Origin: Willaertia magna
Taxonomy: Eukaryota > Heterolobosea > Eutetramitea > Acrasida > Naegleriidae
Length of the DNA stretch: 18,490 nt
Direction: 5' to 3'
Assembly (NCBI GenBank): GCA_902984215.1
Contig: CADWAF010004833.1
Location: 1 to 18,490, forward strand
Shown: positions 18,427-18,490 of the stretch, one piece after another
How positions within the stretch are numbered: the first letter of the stretch is position 1
Layout of the letters: the number at the start of each line of letters is the position of its first letter
Notes under the pieces: generated by a model
Databases searched by the model: none
Told to the model about the DNA's origin: nothing
What the model saw: the letters and a program-made list of their open reading frames with translations, nothing else
Position numbers and translations under genes: made by a program

Positions 18427-18490
18427 TGTATATAGTATATAATATTACTGAAAAGTTTATTAAATTAAATAATGATTACAAAATAATAAT

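Noticed and set aside
1..18490. Reassigned stop codon (ciliate-like TAA/TAG as Gln) to explain the interrupted LINE frames
   Set aside because: The stops also replace Trp and Ser codons, differ between the copies, and the RCC1-like and U-box genes end normally at TAA or TAG.

Overview
This is A+T-rich eukaryotic nuclear DNA (roughly three quarters A+T by eye). Evidence for a eukaryote: two full-length APE-type non-LTR retrotransposons (LINEs) with target-site duplications, a U-box ubiquitin-ligase gene, degenerate RCC1-repeat genes, and AATAAA signals directly after stop codons. The host genes seen are intronless, and their ATGs follow runs of A. I cannot name the species. An A+T-rich protist, an early-diverging or reduced fungus, or a small metazoan would all fit, and nothing here decides between them.

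Layout: 1-23, a sliver of host flank holding the left target-site duplication. 24-5539, LINE copy 1 on the minus strand, with decayed ORF1 and ORF2 (endonuclease, reverse transcriptase, RNase H and Cys/His motif). 5540-8546, a family of three RCC1-like genes: one intact (+), one frameshifted (+), and one truncated pseudogene in inverted orientation (-). 8629-9963, an intact U-box gene (-). 10421-15925, LINE copy 2 on the minus strand, colinear with copy 1 and also decayed. 15941-18490, mostly non-coding DNA with relics of further copies of the U-box locus and a diverged paralogue of the site that copy 2 hit.

The two LINEs define one family. They share the same 5' and 3' ends but have different 15-bp target-site duplications, so each arrived independently as a full-length element. 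The family has about 13 nt of 5' UTR, about 15 nt of 3' UTR, no poly(A) tail, a 14-nt ORF1/ORF2 overlap, an ORF1 I cannot assign to any family, and both insertions at an A7 run. Neither copy can encode full proteins as written.

The best leads are these. Copy 1 inserted at the start codon of an RCC1-like gene. Divergence between the copies is almost all transitions, and the A/T-richer copy changes along the element, which suggests a repeat-directed or methylation-linked mutation process. ORF1 is interrupted between two poly-A runs in both copies, by different stops. The right end of the window holds a degraded duplicate of the U-box locus that includes a near-empty version of the copy 2 insertion site.
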